From CAYYYP01 sp964475985 (lineage in GTDB: Bacteria > Bdellovibrionota > UBA1018 > CAYHWW01), in NCBI GenBank assembly GCA_964475985.1, contig CAYYYP010000006.1, positions 1 through 64,000 on the forward strand: 64,000 nucleotides of DNA, given 5' to 3'. The first letter of the stretch is position 1; each line of letters begins with the position of its first letter. Below the pieces are notes generated by a model. It saw only the letters and a program-made list of their open reading frames with translations, searched no databases and was not told where the DNA came from. The position numbers and the translations under genes were made by a program. This document shows positions 51,806 to 59,838 of the stretch, in pieces.

Positions 51806-53446
51806 CTAGTCCCGCACGGCCCTTTGGCGACCAAGGCTGTTCACCATGCAATCTTCCGACGAAATCTGTCCCTGGGCTGCGGGGCCGGTGGCGTTTACGC
51901 TTCCGATACTTCCACCTCGGTTCTGTCCGATGATTTCTGCAATTTGCAGTTGGAAATACCGATGCATGTCGGTCATCCCAACTGCATTTCCGGACAATAA
52001 TTTTTTCGCGGGAATGGATCGTCTAGCAGCCTGGATGTCTGGGTGCCTTTGCCAGTTCGGATCGCTTGCCACTTGACGATAGAGTTCCACAAAATACGGC
52101 CGGAGTTCATTTCCAAAATCAAGCTCAGCGCCAGAAAGCAGCCGTAGGATTTCGCGACTTCTTGGGTGCGTTGACCAAAATGGATCACTGAGCAAAGGGC
52201 CGAGGAACTCTCCGTCAATTAAATCCTTTGACCGCCGAATGAGGTGGAGCAGCACATCAATGTCGTGGGACCACAGTTTTCGACGGATTAGTTTTTTTGC
52301 AGAGTTAAACGAAAGGTGAGGAAGAATTTCTAGAAGCAATGGCCGCTGAGCGCCCGTAAGTTTGAGCAACAATTCCGGTCCGTCAGAAGCAAAGTAAGGG
52401 GCAATGTGGGCCGGAAAAGGACCGTGGGGCTCTAAGGCAATTCGGGTGGGGTGAATCTTGGGTTTCCCACCGGGAACTGCTCGCCAAAACTGAGTCAGGG
52501 CCTTGCTGGAAAAAATGCTGTTTTCGCAATCCGCGGTATCCCGAATATCTTGTAGCAGTCCATGAATGCCTTGTTCTTCAAGGAACCGCAGCGATCGATT
52601 CACGGCGTTGATGTCTAAAGGTACTAAGCCATGAGCAGCATGAACTACGGTTTCCATGTGTCGACGCAAGTTCTGAAACCTTTCCAAAGTTTCTGGTGCT
52701 TCGCTAAAGTGACGGACATCTTCCATAATGGCTACGGCATAGGCCTGGGTGTGGGCCGCAGCCGCATCGTCGGCGACGGGAACGAACCGGCCGTTCGCGC
52801 GGGCATAGTCGATGGACGAGTTTGTGTAGTGCGGTATGTTTTCCGTGACGGTTATGGTGCTGATATCTCGCGTGGGTGAGTGCGTTTCTAGATAAACCCG
52901 ACTTGACGGAATTCCTGAGTTGGACGACTCAAAAAAATGGGAGAAGATGCGGCCTTCCGCCCACCGAGGTAGACCCTCACGAATTTCGGTATCGATGGTT
53001 CCCTCACAACAAGTATCAATCAAAATTGCGCGCCTCACAGTAAGCTGCTCACGCGTAAATCCTTCCTGGGCGAGATACTCATTTAAATGATCGGATTCCA
53101 TGCTTACCCTTGAAACATTAAGCAAATGAAACCGCGCCAAAACTTGTGGCTCGTTACGAAATAGAATCCTGGCCATGTCATAGAGATATTCCCCATCCCG
53201 CGCCATGAAATACAAATTTTCCGTGGGGTAGAAGGCCATCATTTCCGCCAGAAATCGTAACATGCCTTCGCGGTTTTGCTGCCAGCGGGAAGGCATGACT
53301 TCAGCGGGCAACGGGCGGGAGGCCACCGCCTCAATCCGGGGGCGGTTGTAGTGAGGATGCAATTCCGCAAAACTAGTGTGCGAAAGTAAGATGGTGAACG
53401 TAAGGCAAACCAAAACTTTGATTTGCTGGCGATGGGTGCGCGTCAT
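51806..53446 (-). CDS. Exported protein with HAD-like FMARDG motif, function unknown
   Basis: 546 residues with a signal peptide (VLVCLTFTILLSHTSFA). An N-terminal domain (residues 40-200) contains LYFMARDGEYLYDMARIL, then LLNVSRVSM and RAILIDTCCEGTIDTEIREG. The order F-x-A-R-D-G, then S-R, then a hydrophobic strand ending in D and G recalls HAD-like domains attached to polysaccharide glycosyltransferases, but those are cytoplasmic and I am not certain of the link. The rest is helical with no family signs. An exported copy would be unusual. Confidence 0.7.
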   Translation of the reverse strand: MTRTHRQQIKVLVCLTFTILLSHTSFAELHPHYNRPRIEAVASRPLPAEVMPSRWQQNREGMLRFLAEMMAFYPTENLYFMARDGEYLYDMARILFRNEPQVLARFHLLNVSRVSMESDHLNEYLAQEGFTREQLTVRRAILIDTCCEGTIDTEIREGLPRWAEGRIFSHFFESSNSGIPSSRVYLETHSPTRDISTITVTENIPHYTNSSIDYARANGRFVPVADDAAAAHTQAYAVAIMEDVRHFSEAPETLERFQNLRRHMETVVHAAHGLVPLDINAVNRSLRFLEEQGIHGLLQDIRDTADCENSIFSSKALTQFWRAVPGGKPKIHPTRIALEPHGPFPAHIAPYFASDGPELLLKLTGAQRPLLLEILPHLSFNSAKKLIRRKLWSHDIDVLLHLIRRSKDLIDGEFLGPLLSDPFWSTHPRSREILRLLSGAELDFGNELRPYFVELYRQVASDPNWQRHPDIQAARRSIPAKKLLSGNAVGMTDMHRYFQLQIAEIIGQNRGGSIGSVNATGPAAQGQISSEDCMVNSLGRQRAVRD

Positions 53447-53561
53447 GGGGCCTCACCCCTATTGTATTTGATAACCCTTCAGATATCACGGGCTTGGCAA
53501 AACTGATTTCATTTACCTTCGTGCCAAGGGAATGGTTTTCCGCTTAATGCCTAAGCATTCG

Positions 53562-54449
53562 TTAGGGTAAAAGTTCCTTAAGTTGGGCGCTATTAAATAC
53601 ATAATGTTTACCGCAGAAATCGCAGTCAACCTTTGCCCCGTCGTCATCTTCAATCATTTGTTCAAGGTCTGCCCGGGCAATGAGGCTCAATGCGCGCCTC
53701 ACGCGATCCCGCGAGCAATTGCACTGGAAAAAGATGGGGCGGTTCTCTAGAATGCTGAACGGTTTTCCATTAAAAATCCGGGCAAGAAAGTGGACTGGGT
53801 CGGAGTTTTCCGAAAGGGCTTGCGGCAGCCCCTGAAGCTCCTTTAAATTTTGTTCAATCAGCTCAATGTCTTCTTCTGAAGCGCCGGGCATCACCTCGAT
53901 TAGAAATCCTCCTGCACAAAGTACGGTGCCATCCTCGGTGCAGTTCACGGCAAGCCCAACGGCGGATGGGATTTGCTCTGATTGGGTCATGTAGAAGGTG
54001 ACGTCTTTCGCTAAATGCCCCGTCACCAGCTGACAGGTTCCGGTATAGGGCTCCTTCTCACCTTCAATGAGGGTGACCACTGACAGTGAGCCTTCGCCCC
54101 AGGGGCCGATACCAAACTCTCGATTGAGTGCTTCTTCCTGGGGAAGGGGAGCACGATGGCTTTCCCTAGTAATCAAGAAACCTCGGCAGGTCCCGCTAGG
54201 GGTTGCGTCTACAATCGCTTTTTGCAGAAACCCATCTCCCCTCACGGCTAGGCTTACCCGCTCCGTTTGTTTGCGACGTGAGGCAAGCAAAAGACTTGCG
54301 ATGAGTGGCTCTCCCAGGGCAATAATTTCCCGCTGGGAATTTTTTCCGTACTTGTGCCGCTTTGCCGCTTCACTTACCAAATCCGTAGCGCTGATGGCCG
54401 TTGCTTTAAGGAAACCGTCGGTCTGAATGATTTTGGTCCAGCGATCCAT
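53562..54449 (-). CDS. hslO: Redox-regulated chaperone Hsp33
   Basis: 295 residues from the ATG at 54449 (GAGG just upstream; TTG at 54458 is an alternative). The N-terminal domain has the Hsp33 style (TKIIQTDGFLKATAISATDLVSEA, AVRGDGFLQKAIVDATPSGTCRGFL, GTGE-like GEGSLSVV), and the C-terminal zinc switch is CNCSRDRV and CDFCGKHYVF, the CxC and CxxC pair. Oxidation releases zinc and turns on holdase activity. Single gene, divergent from the HDOD triad. Confidence 0.93.
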   Translation of the reverse strand: MDRWTKIIQTDGFLKATAISATDLVSEAAKRHKYGKNSQREIIALGEPLIASLLLASRRKQTERVSLAVRGDGFLQKAIVDATPSGTCRGFLITRESHRAPLPQEEALNREFGIGPWGEGSLSVVTLIEGEKEPYTGTCQLVTGHLAKDVTFYMTQSEQIPSAVGLAVNCTEDGTVLCAGGFLIEVMPGASEEDIELIEQNLKELQGLPQALSENSDPVHFLARIFNGKPFSILENRPIFFQCNCSRDRVRRALSLIARADLEQMIEDDDGAKVDCDFCGKHYVFNSAQLKELLP

Positions 54450-54534
54450 TGACCTCAAGTCCTATCTACAATCTGGTCCCTAGGCAAGTTCAACCCCAGT
54501 CAAGTTTACACAGTCAGTCTCCGAAGATTAGTTT

Positions 54535-55407
54535 GTGAAAGAAAAAGACACTGTGTCCGCATCTGCACTTCCGCCGCCGGCTTCCCTGCTTGAGCGTTTG
54601 CATTCATTGCCAGCCTTGCCCGTGGTCGTCACAAAAATTTCTCAGATGTTATCCGATCCGCGTGTGCGAGTGGCCCATGTGGCGGAAGTTTTAAGGCAGG
54701 ATCAAGCCCTGACCGCGCGAGTTTTACGCTTGGTGAATTCACCTTACTACGGTGTTCCTTCCGAAGTGAGTAACGTGGGGCGTGCCCTTGCATTCCTTGG
54801 TTTCAATACTGTAGCCCAAATCGTACTCAGCGTTGGAGTATTTTCCGCCTTGCCCATGGTGGTAAAAACTGAAAATATTTGGAAGCATGCCCTTGCCGTC
54901 GCCGTCTGCGCAAAGGAACTCGCTAAGGGACAGTCGGAAAAACTTCAAGCCATAAAGCCGGAAGACGTTTTCACTTGTGGCCTTTTGCACGATATCGGAA
55001 AAATTGCGCTGCATGAAATTGATCCCGGTGCCCTTTCTAAAGCTATGGGCTGGGCCCAGGAAAACTCCGAGAGTTTTCATGCGGCGGAACTCCATTTGGA
55101 GTTCACGACACATACGACCTTAGGTGCAGCCCTTGCGGAAAAATGGCAGCTACCGGTACTCGTGCAGCTGGTGCTCAAGCATCATCATGATGATCTTAAC
55201 TCCATAAAAAATATCAGCCCTGAGCAAAAAGTCTCCATCGAAATCGTAACGCAGGCCAACGAACTCGCCCGCGAGTGGAATTTTGGTCATTCCGGAAACT
55301 ATGCAAAAACTTGCGTGGCCATGGACGAAGTACAAAAATCAAACCTCCTTAAGAAGGTGTCCACGGAACTTGAGCGCGCGGCGTCTCTTCTGGGAGGCCA
55401 AGCATGA
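54535..55407 (+). CDS. HDOD domain signalling protein
   Basis: 290 residues, almost entirely an HDOD domain: LLERLHSLPALPVVVTKISQ, LRQDQALTARVLRLVNSPYYGV, VSNVGRALAFLGFNTVAQIVLS, and CGLLHDIGKIALHEID, an HD-type motif, followed by the late helices. HDOD proteins link signalling and cell cycle or motility in many Gram-negatives. Start is a GTG. It overlaps the histidine kinase gene by 4 bp (ATGA), which itself is 15 bp from an NtrC-type regulator, so the three form one operon. Confidence 0.9.
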   Translation: MKEKDTVSASALPPPASLLERLHSLPALPVVVTKISQMLSDPRVRVAHVAEVLRQDQALTARVLRLVNSPYYGVPSEVSNVGRALAFLGFNTVAQIVLSVGVFSALPMVVKTENIWKHALAVAVCAKELAKGQSEKLQAIKPEDVFTCGLLHDIGKIALHEIDPGALSKAMGWAQENSESFHAAELHLEFTTHTTLGAALAEKWQLPVLVQLVLKHHHDDLNSIKNISPEQKVSIEIVTQANELAREWNFGHSGNYAKTCVAMDEVQKSNLLKKVSTELERAASLLGGQA

Positions 55408-56618
55408 GCAAGGCCAACCGCAAAACAAATATTATCCCGCTTTTTTCTGAGGGTCTAACTCCAGACTTTAAAAATTTCTTTCAAAGTTTTTTGGGAGCCC
55501 AAGCGGACGCCATCTGCGTATATCGGGAGAATGACGGCGTGGTACAATTCGCCAATCAAGCTTTCACCAAAAATTTTCACATCAATGACGGCGACGTCAT
55601 TTCAAATAAAAATCTAGCGGAATTTTACGACATCCTAGTGGATCAAGGCCTGCATGAGGAAGTTTCCGTGGGCGATCGGTCCATGGATTTTCAAGTGACT
55701 TCCTTTGAATTGAAATCTACCGCATACCTGGTTGCGGCGGTACGTGACGTCACCGCAAAAGTACGACTCGCCCGGGAAGTCATTCAAAAACATAAAGAGC
55801 TTAAGGACCTTCAGGAAGCGCTAGTTCAGGCTGGAAAGTTAGCGGCCCTTGGTGAACTCACGGCGGGTATTGGTCATGAAATCAATCAGCCGCTGCAAAT
55901 TATGAAAGGCTACGCTCAAGAAGCCCAGGAGCGCACAAAAAAATTAAAGGCGATTCCGGCACTCTCATCCAAGGCGCAGGAAGATATTAAGCAAGTAGAA
56001 GAGGATTTGGTGGAAATTGAATCCGCCGTGACCCGCATGGAGCGCATCATTAAGAGCCTTAGGAACTTCACCAGCAATTCCGAAAAAGATTTTCAGATGG
56101 TGCAGGTGCCTCAGGCTTACCGATCCGCCATGATTTTGGTCGGTGCTCAGCTCAGGGGTTTAAATATTCAATCCGAAGAAGCTTGGGATCCAGAGCTGAC
56201 AGAAGTCTATGCAAATTCGACCTTGCTTGAGCAAATCTTCATAAACTTTCTAACCAATGCCAGAGATGCAATCCTAAGCCAGAGGCAGGATCGCCCAGCC
56301 CCGGATCGTAATGCTAAAATCCCGACTGACCAAATCATAGTCAGAGGAAAAAATATTCTTCTCGACTTTCAAGGCGTTAAGCGTCCCTTTCTGGAAGTCC
56401 AAATATCTGACACTGGCGTGGGCATTGCGTCTGGAATAAAATCAAAAATATTTAACCCTTTCTTCACTACGAAGGAAGTCGGCAAAGGGATGGGGTTAGG
56501 GCTTTCCCTGGTGCAAAACATGGTTTCTCAACTTCACGGCACGGTGACCTTCGAGTCGACCCCGGGCCATGGGACAACTTTTTTCGTAAGAATACCGCAG
56601 GATTTTCGAAACTTTTAA
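55404..56618 (+). CDS. Cytosolic PAS-containing sensor histidine kinase (NtrB-like)
   Basis: 404 residues without membrane segments: a PAS-like N-domain (about 25-125), an HisKA helix pair with GHEINQPLQIMKGYAQE (phospho-acceptor histidine), then HATPase_c with the N box LTNARDAIL, G1 DTGVGI, F box FNPFFTTKEVGKGMGLGLSLV. The H box with GHEINQPLQ is common in NtrB-type kinases. GGAGG lies before the ATG. It is encoded just upstream of an NtrC-type response regulator and is the obvious partner. The signal is unknown. Confidence 0.93.
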   Translation: MSKANRKTNIIPLFSEGLTPDFKNFFQSFLGAQADAICVYRENDGVVQFANQAFTKNFHINDGDVISNKNLAEFYDILVDQGLHEEVSVGDRSMDFQVTSFELKSTAYLVAAVRDVTAKVRLAREVIQKHKELKDLQEALVQAGKLAALGELTAGIGHEINQPLQIMKGYAQEAQERTKKLKAIPALSSKAQEDIKQVEEDLVEIESAVTRMERIIKSLRNFTSNSEKDFQMVQVPQAYRSAMILVGAQLRGLNIQSEEAWDPELTEVYANSTLLEQIFINFLTNARDAILSQRQDRPAPDRNAKIPTDQIIVRGKNILLDFQGVKRPFLEVQISDTGVGIASGIKSKIFNPFFTTKEVGKGMGLGLSLVQNMVSQLHGTVTFESTPGHGTTFFVRIPQDFRNF

Positions 56619-56633
56619 AAGGAAGGGTGATTT

Positions 56634-58400
56634 ATGGCTGAAAATACCGTTGGCAAGACCGTGATGATCGTAGACGACGAGGAGTCGATCCGTAATCTAC
56701 TTAAGAAAAAACTTGAACGGGAAGGCTTCGAAGTCCTGGTGGCAGATCACGCCGCACGTGGGCTTGACGTCATTGAGGAAAGAAGAAAAGAAAAATTGCC
56801 CGAAGTGAATGCCATCGTTACGGACATTAAGATGCCGCAAATGGATGGTTTTGAATTCTTGGAAGCCGTTCAGACGGCGGGCTGTCTAGCTCCGGTGATT
56901 TTCATTACCGGCCACGGCGATAAAGCTTGTGCCATCGAAGCCCTGCACAAAGGGGCGTTTGATTACGTAGAAAAACCCTTTGATATGAATGATATTAGTT
57001 TAGTTGTGAGAAGGGCTGTAGAGAAAGATCTCATGCGCCGGGAAAACCATAGGCTTGTTGACGAACTTAAAGTCGTAAACAAGCAACTAGAAACCAAGCT
57101 TGAAGTTACGACAAACTTACTGGGTCGTGATGAAGCCCATGACAAATCCCAGGCGACCCTCATCGGGGATTCCGATGCATTAAAAAATCTTAAAAACACT
57201 GTGCGTACCATTGCGGAAGGCTTTCGCGGAGACAACGATCCGGTTGTGCTCATCACTGGCGAGAGCGGGGTAGGAAAAGAAATGGTGGCGCGCTACATTC
57301 ATGACCGTATATTTTCCCTTCGCACCCCCCACGGTAAAACGGCCGGGGGTAACTCTCCGTTTGTTGCCATTAATTGCGCAGCATTCCCCGAACAACTTTT
57401 GGAGAGTGAGCTGTTTGGTTACGAAAAAGGCGCTTTTACCGGAGCCCAGCAAAGAAAATTAGGACTTTTTGAACTTGCCGATGGCGGAACCCTATTTCTC
57501 GACGAAATAGGTGAAATGGACTTGCGCATGCAAGCTAAACTTCTGCGGGTATTACAAGAGCGAGTCATTCGCAGACTTGGCGGCACCCAAGACATTCCAG
57601 TAAGGCCACAAATCATTGCGGCGACTAATCGTGATCTGGCTTCCGCCGTACAAGGTAAAACCTTCCGGGAGGATCTCTATTATCGATTAAGTACTTTGCC
57701 GCTTGTGATTCCACCATTGCGCAGTCGTTCCATGGACATTGCACCGTTAGCAAAACATTTTTTAGAAAGTCTTTCTAAGGGCCGCACCCGGGACTTTCAA
57801 GGTTTCTCCCACGCAGCGTTGAAGGCCATGGATCAGTACCGCTGGCCAGGCAATGTGCGTGAACTCCGCAGTGTCATTGAACGAGCGGTGATATTGGAGC
57901 AAGGTCCTATGCTTGAGCTTTCCCATTTCCGTCAGGAGTCCATGGGCCTTGTTTCTCGCACAAGTTCTGCAGCCTCCAATAGTCCAAGTAATGTTACGTC
58001 CATTACGCCGGAAGGTGCAGCATCCGCATGGCAAGGTCTGATTCCGACCTCGGCCGGAGCCCTTCCCGATGGCATGACGCTTTCGGATTTACGCAAAAAT
58101 GCCGAAGAGCTTTTTGTAAAACAGCTACTGATTAAATACCTAGAGCAGCATCAAGGTAATGTCTCAGCGGTTGCGCGCCTTTTGAAGATTGATCGGGCAA
58201 ATCTTCTGCGCCTCTTTAGGCGCTATCATTTGGATGCGGCGCTTTTTCGCACGAACCTTAAGGGTGCAAGCGCGACTGAGCAATTGGAAGAAGATCAAAC
58301 TTCCACTCTGCCTTCCAATGTTCAGCCTTTGCGTAGGCGTGATCGCACGGAGAACGACGACGATCAAAATGGCGGCAACTCAGACGAGCAAGCGGCTTAA
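56634..58400 (+). CDS. NtrC-family sigma-54 response regulator
   Basis: 588 residues: receiver domain (1-130; phospho-acceptor in AIVTDIKMPQMDG, conserved K in VEKPFD), AAA+ domain (about 185-430) with Walker A GESGVGKEMVA, GAFTGA loop in EKGAFTGAQQ and Walker B LFLDEIGEMD, and a Fis-type HTH (QGNVSAVARLLKIDRANLLRLF) near residue 515-545. An unusual 60-residue Thr/Ser-rich linker sits between AAA+ and HTH, and the C-terminus has an acidic tail. AAGGAAGGG precedes the ATG. Regulon unknown. Confidence 0.93.
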   Translation: MAENTVGKTVMIVDDEESIRNLLKKKLEREGFEVLVADHAARGLDVIEERRKEKLPEVNAIVTDIKMPQMDGFEFLEAVQTAGCLAPVIFITGHGDKACAIEALHKGAFDYVEKPFDMNDISLVVRRAVEKDLMRRENHRLVDELKVVNKQLETKLEVTTNLLGRDEAHDKSQATLIGDSDALKNLKNTVRTIAEGFRGDNDPVVLITGESGVGKEMVARYIHDRIFSLRTPHGKTAGGNSPFVAINCAAFPEQLLESELFGYEKGAFTGAQQRKLGLFELADGGTLFLDEIGEMDLRMQAKLLRVLQERVIRRLGGTQDIPVRPQIIAATNRDLASAVQGKTFREDLYYRLSTLPLVIPPLRSRSMDIAPLAKHFLESLSKGRTRDFQGFSHAALKAMDQYRWPGNVRELRSVIERAVILEQGPMLELSHFRQESMGLVSRTSSAASNSPSNVTSITPEGAASAWQGLIPTSAGALPDGMTLSDLRKNAEELFVKQLLIKYLEQHQGNVSAVARLLKIDRANLLRLFRRYHLDAALFRTNLKGASATEQLEEDQTSTLPSNVQPLRRRDRTENDDDQNGGNSDEQAA

Positions 58401-58420
58401 ACAAAAACTTGCCCGCGGGC

Positions 58421-59263
58421 TTAATGCAGTTGACGGCCAATCTGGTCTAACAATCGAACGGCGGGATTAAATTTTGGATCGGCTTTTACGGACGCGGCCA
58501 ACGCTTCTTGGGCTCTCACAAAAAATCCCTTCGACATCAAAGCACGGCCTAAATTAAAATAGGTTATGCTTGGACTTTCGAGTGATCTTGATTGTAAGGC
58601 ACGAGTTAAGCATTCGATGGCTTCATCGTAGGAAAATTTTTCTAAATAATAAGCGCCTAAATCATTCCACGCGGTGCCATACTCAGCGTTTAACTCAACC
58701 GCCTTGCGAGCATGTACAATAGCGCCATCGATTTCGCCCATAAGACAGAGCACCCAACCTAAGTAAGTATGAGCCTCGGCAGACGGGCTCGTTTGAATAG
58801 AGCGGGAATAACAAATGATGGCGGCCGTTAGATTACCTACGGTTTGATACAGGTAACCCGCTCTGAAGAAGGGGTCGGACTGCAAACGCATCACGATAGG
58901 ATGCGGTAACCCTTGCAGGCTACCTAGGGTTGGAAGTTTATCCAAAACTGCAGCTTCAGAGGGGGACGGCAAAGGAAATGCTGGAAGACTTTGATTTGAA
59001 AGATTTGCGGGCGTGTCCACGACGGGCGCTACGGTTTGATTCCCGGGCGTTGGCTTCACACCATCGTTCAAATTTAAAGCATTGGCTAAGTCGGGCTGAG
59101 ACTTAAAGTCGATTTCCAGATCAAGTCCCAACTGACTTAAACGTTTTTTAATCTCGTTTCCCACAACAGTTTTAAGGGCTTCGCTTAAAATGTCCTTGGG
59201 CGGAAGCTCTGGATGAGCTTCCTTTGCATCCTGATTTTTTTTCGGTGCTTTCGAGGTTTTCAC
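58421..59263 (-). CDS. TPR-repeat protein
   Basis: 280 residues with a Lys/Pro-rich N-terminus and three to four TPRs in the second half (for example RAGYLYQTVGNLTAAIICYSRSI, HTYLGWVLCLMGEIDGAIVHA, GTAWNDLGAYYLEKFSYDEAIE and YFNLGRALMSKGFFVRAQEALAAS). No signal peptide, so probably cytosolic and protein-binding. The GTG start is supported by GGAGGGAG just upstream. Convergent with the NtrC-type regulator (20 bp). Confidence 0.85.
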   Translation of the reverse strand: MKTSKAPKKNQDAKEAHPELPPKDILSEALKTVVGNEIKKRLSQLGLDLEIDFKSQPDLANALNLNDGVKPTPGNQTVAPVVDTPANLSNQSLPAFPLPSPSEAAVLDKLPTLGSLQGLPHPIVMRLQSDPFFRAGYLYQTVGNLTAAIICYSRSIQTSPSAEAHTYLGWVLCLMGEIDGAIVHARKAVELNAEYGTAWNDLGAYYLEKFSYDEAIECLTRALQSRSLESPSITYFNLGRALMSKGFFVRAQEALAASVKADPKFNPAVRLLDQIGRQLH

Positions 59264-59351
59264 AAGACTCCCTCCATATCATGAATCAAACAAACCAGGC
59301 TATCTTTAGTGCCTAGACCGCTAAAGCTAGATTTCAAACGGGGGGGTTCCC

Positions 59352-59756
59352 CTATCCTTTTCCCAATGTGGGATCAACTTGGGAAATGTCCTGCCATAGA
59401 GCTAAAAAAGCTCGAAAAAGTCGGTCTGCGTGTTTGCGGTTTCGAATGGTAAGGTTATCGTCCGTAAAAATGGTTTTTAAAGTTTCGATGGGATTGGCAC
59501 TAGATCCTTGATCTTTAAGGGTTTCTTTTATTTTGGTCTCAACTTCACCGGCCTGGACCTCCGGCGCATATTTCAGCAGTTGAACGTCCAAAAGGCGTTT
59601 GAGTTCCTGACGTCTTTCCTCAGGTGACTCTAAATTTTGGGCGACATGTGTCTGGGTCGTTACGATGGGGCCCGCCTCCAGTGCTTGCATTCCACAACAT
59701 TTTTTAAACTTTTTACCGCTTCCGCAAGCGCAGGGTTCGTTTCTATTTTGTGTCAT
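59352..59756 (-). CDS. SEC-C motif protein
   Basis: 134 residues: an N-terminal SEC-C zinc motif (EPCACGSGKKFKKCCG) followed by a helical, otherwise unrecognised domain. The motif binds zinc and in SecA mediates SecB contact; in stand-alone proteins its role is unclear. The ATG at 59756 follows a long gap from mutS2, whose stop lies 83 bp upstream on the same strand. Confidence 0.8.
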   Translation of the reverse strand: MTQNRNEPCACGSGKKFKKCCGMQALEAGPIVTTQTHVAQNLESPEERRQELKRLLDVQLLKYAPEVQAGEVETKIKETLKDQGSSANPIETLKTIFTDDNLTIRNRKHADRLFRAFLALWQDISQVDPTLGKG

Positions 59757-59838
59757 AGGGCCTCGACGCTAATGGGATTTAGGTACGGAGTCAACGAGGC
59801 GGATTCGCAATTCAAATTGCTGACCGACAAGGAACTTC

